A stretch of 64,000 nucleotides of DNA from assembly GCA_015478895.1 (NCBI GenBank), contig JADMKK010000025.1, positions 42,761-106,760 of the forward strand, given 5' to 3'. Positions 61,001-64,000 of this stretch are shown in pieces. The DNA is from Comamonas sp. (GTDB taxonomy: Bacteria; Pseudomonadota; Gammaproteobacteria; Burkholderiales; Burkholderiaceae_C). How positions within the stretch are numbered: position 1 is the first letter of the stretch; every line of letters begins with the position of its first letter. The notes below the pieces were generated by a model that made no database searches, was not told the origin of the DNA, and saw nothing but the letters and a program-made list of their open reading frames with translations. The position numbers and the translations under genes were made by a program.

Positions 61001-61452
61001 TGCACAAAATCGAAGAAACGCTTTCTCCAGAACACCGTCAGATGCTGATGCAGGTACGCAGCCGCGATGCTGCGCTGGAGGCAAAAACTGTTTTGGTAGT
61101 GGAAGATGACGTGCGCAACATTTTTGCCCTGACCAGCATCTTGGAGCCCACAGGCGTGCATGTAGAAATAGCACGTAATGGCATGGAAGCTCTGGAAACT
61201 TTAAAACAGAAAGAAAATGTTATCGACCTGGTACTGATGGACATCATGATGCCCGAAATGGATGGCTATACCGCAATGCGAGAGATAAGGCGCAATCCGC
61301 AATGGCGTCGGCTGCCCATCATTGCGCTGACAGCCAAAGCCATGAAAGACGATCAAGAGAAGTGCTTAGCAGCAGGCGCAAATGACTACATTGCCAAGCC
61401 GCTGGACGTGGAAAAATTGCTCTCCCTTATTCGTGTCTGGATGCCTAATTAA
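58036..61452 (+). CDS. Hybrid sensor histidine kinase CHASE3-GAF-HisKA-HATPase-REC3
   Basis: An 1138-residue membrane kinase. TM1 is at about 13-33, a periplasmic CHASE3-type helical domain at 38-185 (with the DAESAQRGYLLT motif) and TM2 at about 192-212. A GAF-like domain spans about 240-375 and a long Gln/Glu coiled coil about 378-465. The HisKA phospho-acceptor is His482 (SHELRTPLN), followed by HATPase boxes (GTGLGLSI) and three receivers with predicted Asp799, Asp921 and Asp1069. It heads a cluster with cheR and a second hybrid kinase. The stimulus is unknown. Confidence 0.95.
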   Translation: MSSTNRNSRFVIPGSVLLVFIAAAIASLIIAVVNVRSSAVRVDAVDAIQRMTFAMRQLNAFQGTLKDAESAQRGYLLTHDEAHLEPFHRATDNLDIHLQGLMEHNADSAARERLVSQIATLARRKFTHLQESIQLQQTGKAVDAMSIMRIDRGRNDMERLSLWIQELSNLQSEELERRQSVWVEAASASNLYSWGGSITLLVLVMISALMSAREYQRKLTQTWVSTGLSGLSQALQDDYKLDFLGQQALEYLAKYLGAKVGAGYVVDRIDGSYQLFGGYALPSEGLASQIIPGEGLTGQALTSLDIVKVQDLSENHWKVQSSLGQTQPAELLIIPAVENGKAYAVFELGFLHPTGAAEAELLKGASSILAVAVRSAIDRTKLEKLLEETRLQSEELQMQQNELRNSNEELEQQSLALQHSQSQMEQQQSELERSNAHLEEQTRKLEHQREQLLRIQDALTDKARELEMASQYKSEFLANMSHELRTPLNSSLILAKLLSENKAGNLTTEQVKYAHTIYDAGNDLLSLINDILDLSKIEAGQATVTLEPVNLAIAMHALVEPLRPLAQQKGVDLRYQVEANVPARMQTDGLRLGQILKNLLSNAIKFTHQGNVTLHISMDAPDTITFAVRDTGIGIAEDQLQLIFEAFHQADGSTHRKYGGTGLGLSIARNLAKLLGGTISVHSVPGSGSVFTFKAPVEQASAELLQTIQPTPTTAVPALSPVTAPHAPCTPITASDAKVELPSPTQNGRHMLIVEDDEQFAQILVDLCQEKGFSCEVVTHAAKALDAAIKNQPQAIVLDIHLPDFSGLGVLDLLKRNPATRHIPVHIVSATDYTQEALGRGAIGYALKPVQREELVTALEKLEAKFTQNIHRVLLIEDDLRQQDSVRSLLSSIEVEIECADTAALALEQLGHHTYDCVIIDLNLPDMSGFELLEQMAEREKISFPPIIVYTGRVLTRDEEIQLRRFSNSIIVKDARSPERLLDEVTLFLHKIEETLSPEHRQMLMQVRSRDAALEAKTVLVVEDDVRNIFALTSILEPTGVHVEIARNGMEALETLKQKENVIDLVLMDIMMPEMDGYTAMREIRRNPQWRRLPIIALTAKAMKDDQEKCLAAGANDYIAKPLDVEKLLSLIRVWMPN

Positions 61453-61478
61453 GAAGGAATTAATTCCTCTCTTTAGCA

Positions 61479-62315
61479 ATGCCCCATAGAAAAAAAATCC
61501 AAATTGCTGAAATAGAACAACGCTTGATTGTTGACGCTATTTATTATCGCTATCACTATGACTTTAGAGGCTATGCCAAATCTTCTATTTCCAGAAGTTT
61601 GCAAGCCGCACTGAATCATTTCAATTGCAATACGATCTCCCAGCTACAAGATAGGATCTTGCATCACCCAAATGATTTCGCAGAGTTGCTCAGTTATTTA
61701 ACGATTCAGGTCAGTGAGATGTTTCGCGACCCTGAATATTTTTTAGTTTTAAGAAATAAAGTCGTACCATTATTACGCACTTACCCTTTTTTAAAAATAT
61801 GGGTCGCTGGCTGCAGTAGCGGTGAAGAAGTTTATTCATTGGCCATTTTGCTTCAGGAAGAAGATCTTCTTGACCGAAGCATAATTTATGCCACCGACAT
61901 TAATCCTCAAGCACTAAAGGTTGCTGAACAGGGAGTCTATAATATTGACCGAGCAGATTCCTTTTCGAAAAACTATTTAATATCTGGCGGAAAAAAATCA
62001 TTATCAGATTATTATATTTCCCGTTACGGAAAAATATCCTTTGATAAGAGCCTGAGAAAAAACATCGTTTTTGCCGACCACAGCTTAGCCACAGATAGTG
62101 TCTTTGCAGAATCGCAGTTTATTTCCTGTCGGAATGTTTTAATTTATTTCGATTCAGTATTACAAGAACGTGTTGTACAACTTTTTAGTGAGTCCCTGTG
62201 TTACAGAGGATTTTTAGGTCTTGGCGCAAGGGAGAGCATACGTTTTACGGAGCAATACAATAATTTCGAAGAATTTTCAAGTAAAGAAAAAATATACAGA
62301 AAAAAAGTCCCTTGA
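61479..62315 (+). CDS. cheR: CheR-type protein methyltransferase
   Basis: A 278-residue SAM-dependent glutamate methyltransferase. The N-terminal all-helical part leads to VSEMFRDPEYF, the SAM motif GCSSGEE is at 111-117, ATDIN at about 138-142, and CRNVLIYF at 217-224. It lies 26 bp after the hybrid kinase and is clearly more AT-rich than that gene. No chemoreceptor or cheB is present, so it may modify a receptor elsewhere or act in a kinase pathway. No strong ribosome binding site is near the start. Confidence 0.92.
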   Translation: MPHRKKIQIAEIEQRLIVDAIYYRYHYDFRGYAKSSISRSLQAALNHFNCNTISQLQDRILHHPNDFAELLSYLTIQVSEMFRDPEYFLVLRNKVVPLLRTYPFLKIWVAGCSSGEEVYSLAILLQEEDLLDRSIIYATDINPQALKVAEQGVYNIDRADSFSKNYLISGGKKSLSDYYISRYGKISFDKSLRKNIVFADHSLATDSVFAESQFISCRNVLIYFDSVLQERVVQLFSESLCYRGFLGLGARESIRFTEQYNNFEEFSSKEKIYRKKVP

Positions 62316-62363
62316 AATTTCCAGAAAATTATCTACTCGGAATATTTTAAAGAGCAATCATTT

Positions 62364-63491
62364 ATGACAAAAAAAACAACCATTAAATGCCTGATAGTGG
62401 ATGATATTCCAAAAAATCTTGTTGCCTTGGAAGCCTTATTAAAAAATGAGAGTGTAGTCTTCCTCAAAGCGCATTCAGGCAATGAAGCCTTGGAGCTGCT
62501 TTTAGCAAATAACGATATTGCTTTGGCGCTCCTCGACGTTCAAATGCCAGAAATGAACGGATTTGAGCTGGCTGAATATATTCGTGGAAGCGAAAAAACG
62601 CGTCACATTCCTTTGATTTTTATTACTGCAGGCTCCAATGAAGAAAACTGGCAATTTAAAGGATATGAAAGTGGTGCTGTTGATTTCCTTTACAAGCCCA
62701 TTAATCCTCACATTCTGGCCAGCAAAGTTAATATCTTTTTCGATCTGCACCGCCAAAGACAGGAAATTTCTCGCCAACTGGAAGAGAGAACAGAAGCTCT
62801 GCGCATCAATGATATGTTTATGGCTGTCCTCAGCCATGACTTGCGCAATCCCTTACAGATCATCAAAAACAGTGCGACGCTTTTAAAGCGGCAGTTACCA
62901 GACCCCAAAGCACTGGATTGTTCTGAGCGAATACTGAAAAGCAGCCAACGTATGGCACATATGATAGAAGAACTATTAGATGTTACAAGAATTCGTCAAT
63001 CTGGGGGCTTACGCATAAATACCCAAGAACTAAACTTAAATAGCTTCTTAAGAGAAAAAATTGAGGAAATTAAAAAATTTCATCCCTCCAGTATTTTTTC
63101 TTTTAGAGAAGAAGAAAATGCTATTGGATATTGGGATGCAGAAAAACTACATCAAGTTTTTAACAATCTATTAGGCAATGCAATCCAGCATGGGGAAAAA
63201 GAATGCCCTATCGAAGTCACTATCAACTCAGATAGAAATAATATTTATATTTCTATTAAAAATTCCGGAGAAATACCGGCGGAAAAATTAAAAAATATTT
63301 TCACCCCATTCAGAGGGGAAGAAGCCCGCTCTGGATTAGAGGGAGGTTTAGGTCTCGGCCTTTATATCGCACAGCAAATTATCAAGACCCATCAAGGAGA
63401 AATTACCGTTAATTCCCGCGATCATTTCACCGAATTTAATATTATTCTACCTAAGCAAACAAAAATCGAAGATATAAAAAATATATATTAA
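62364..63491 (+). CDS. Response regulator-histidine kinase hybrid (REC-HisKA-HATPase)
   Basis: A 375-residue cytoplasmic protein with an N-terminal receiver (acceptor Asp58 in LLDVQMPEMNG), a coiled-coil linker, HisKA with His158 (SHDLRNPL) and HATPase_c (NNLLGNAIQHG, GLGLGLYIAQQ). There is no membrane segment, so it is probably controlled by phosphotransfer to its own receiver, for example from the upstream hybrid kinase. The DNA is AT-rich. It is tail-to-tail with the next receiver gene, the stop codons sharing two bases. Confidence 0.93.
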   Translation: MTKKTTIKCLIVDDIPKNLVALEALLKNESVVFLKAHSGNEALELLLANNDIALALLDVQMPEMNGFELAEYIRGSEKTRHIPLIFITAGSNEENWQFKGYESGAVDFLYKPINPHILASKVNIFFDLHRQRQEISRQLEERTEALRINDMFMAVLSHDLRNPLQIIKNSATLLKRQLPDPKALDCSERILKSSQRMAHMIEELLDVTRIRQSGGLRINTQELNLNSFLREKIEEIKKFHPSSIFSFREEENAIGYWDAEKLHQVFNNLLGNAIQHGEKECPIEVTINSDRNNIYISIKNSGEIPAEKLKNIFTPFRGEEARSGLEGGLGLGLYIAQQIIKTHQGEITVNSRDHFTEFNIILPKQTKIEDIKNIY

Positions 63492-63859
63492 ACCGCATCT
63501 TGCTTCAAAATACCAGCTTCTATTTTTTCTAGAACTTCGTCAAGCTCCTCGATCTCAAATGGTTTAAGAAGGGTGTACACATTAGGCCCCCATTGCTTAG
63601 GATAATGCCCCAAATCGTAGCCAGAGCACAAAATAATATTTCTTTGTGAATCCTCTTCCAGCAATTTTTTTACAAAATCCACGCCAGAAATTCCTGGCAA
63701 GCTGATGTCAGCCATAACCATATCAAATTTTTGGCTTTTTTCCAGGAGCCATGCTTCTTCTGCCGACGCACAGGCAAAAATCGTACGGTGCTCATTTTCC
63801 ATGAGACTTGCAATGGAAGCTCTTAATTCGTCATTATCTTCAATATATAAGATGCGCAT
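63488..63859 (-). CDS. Single-domain response regulator
   Basis: A 123-residue receiver with the acidic pair in YIEDND, the phospho-acceptor Asp51 in MADISLPGISG, and the conserved Lys in LLKPFEIEEL. It has no output domain, so it likely acts as a phosphate shuttle or by binding a partner, CheY-like. It is convergent with the hybrid kinase gene. The DNA is AT-rich, like the two genes before it. Confidence 0.92.
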   Translation of the reverse strand: MRILYIEDNDELRASIASLMENEHRTIFACASAEEAWLLEKSQKFDMVMADISLPGISGVDFVKKLLEEDSQRNIILCSGYDLGHYPKQWGPNVYTLLKPFEIEELDEVLEKIEAGILKQDAV

Positions 63860-63923
63860 GTCTCTTTAATTTTATTTAAGGGAATCTTACCAAAATCATA
63901 TCATTACAAAAAAAGTCTTATTT

Positions 63924-64000
63924 TTCTGTAGGACAGAGCCTCAATGGTAATCCCCCCGTAATTCCAGTGCGCTGAGAAGTAGAGACTCTCACAGGAGAAT
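63924..64000 (+). other. Right-edge stretch, leader of a gene beyond the window
   Basis: The sequence returns from AT-rich to mixed composition with a run of six C at about 63950. It ends in ACAGGAGAAT, which looks like a ribosome binding site for a start codon just outside the window. The abrupt change could mark the end of a mobile element or of an acquired block, but no terminal inverted repeat can be tested from one end. Confidence 0.35.

Noticed and set aside
1..64000. CRISPR arrays, rRNA genes, prophage or transposase genes
   Set aside because: No regularly spaced direct repeats, no rRNA-like sequence and no transposase or integrase motifs were seen.

Overview
The window is chromosomal DNA from a betaproteobacterium, most probably a member of the Comamonadaceae (Burkholderiales). 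The grounds are the gene families and their order: dusB-fis-purH, yqgE-ruvX-pyrR-pyrB-pyrC', tamA-tamB, and urtABCDE beside a urease locus. A dispersed short palindromic repeat of a type I associate with Comamonas/Acidovorax/Delftia relatives also points there. The genus cannot be fixed from the window. Coding density is high and the window is GC-rich, except for an AT-rich block from about 61.46 kb to the right edge and a smaller one around 23.7-24.4 kb. There is one tRNA gene (Arg, anticodon CCT), no rRNA, no CRISPR and no recognisable transposase.

Layout. 0-5.3 kb: LysE-type exporter, DUF1841 protein, c4-type cytochrome, and a MoxR ATPase/VWA (CoxE-like) pair with two small genes between them. 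5.3-11.3 kb: tamA-tamB. 11.4-15.1 kb: tRNA-Arg, large-subunit catalase KatE, a general-stress-type SDR and a small proline-rich protein. 15.3-18.5 kb: MATE exporter, patatin-like lipoprotein, thioesterase. 18.7-37.0 kb: a nitrogen-scavenging region with a three-gene ABC importer, a CDA-fold deaminase, ureD, an unrelated insert (Hsp20, a secreted acidic protein, an M48 protease), urtABCDE on the minus strand, and ureA-hupE-ureB-ureC-ureE-ureF-ureG on the plus strand. A gamma-glutamylcyclotransferase-like gene lies antisense between ureC and ureE. 37.1-43.7 kb: a small disordered protein, serA, envelope and hypothetical genes, an ArsC-like protein, DUF423, an Lpd-like flavoprotein and an acyltransferase. 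43.7-47.6 kb: a tight minus-strand pyrimidine operon. 47.9-57.7 kb: thiD-like, hemL, tag, an amino-acid permease, cytochrome c, purH-fis-dusB, a secreted hypothetical and a DedA-family protein. 58.0-63.9 kb: a phosphorelay cluster of a CHASE3-GAF hybrid kinase with three receivers, CheR, a receiver-kinase hybrid and a convergent single-domain receiver.

The most informative signal is regulatory. Four sigma-54 (RpoN) -24/-12 promoters can be read in front of the ABC importer, the deaminase-ureD pair, urtA and ureA. All have GG-N10-GC spacing, and TGCACC/GGTGCA half-sites of the NtrC type lie nearby. This makes 18.6-37 kb one nitrogen-limitation regulon: import of an undetermined N-compound, deamination, urea import, and urea hydrolysis with nickel-centre assembly.

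The second signal is a dispersed palindromic repeat (short form about 38 bp; longer hairpins of about 75-95 bp). It lies at gene ends but also inside operons: ureA|hupE, urtD|urtE, pyrB|pyrC' and fis|purH. In the first case it supplies the hupE start codon.
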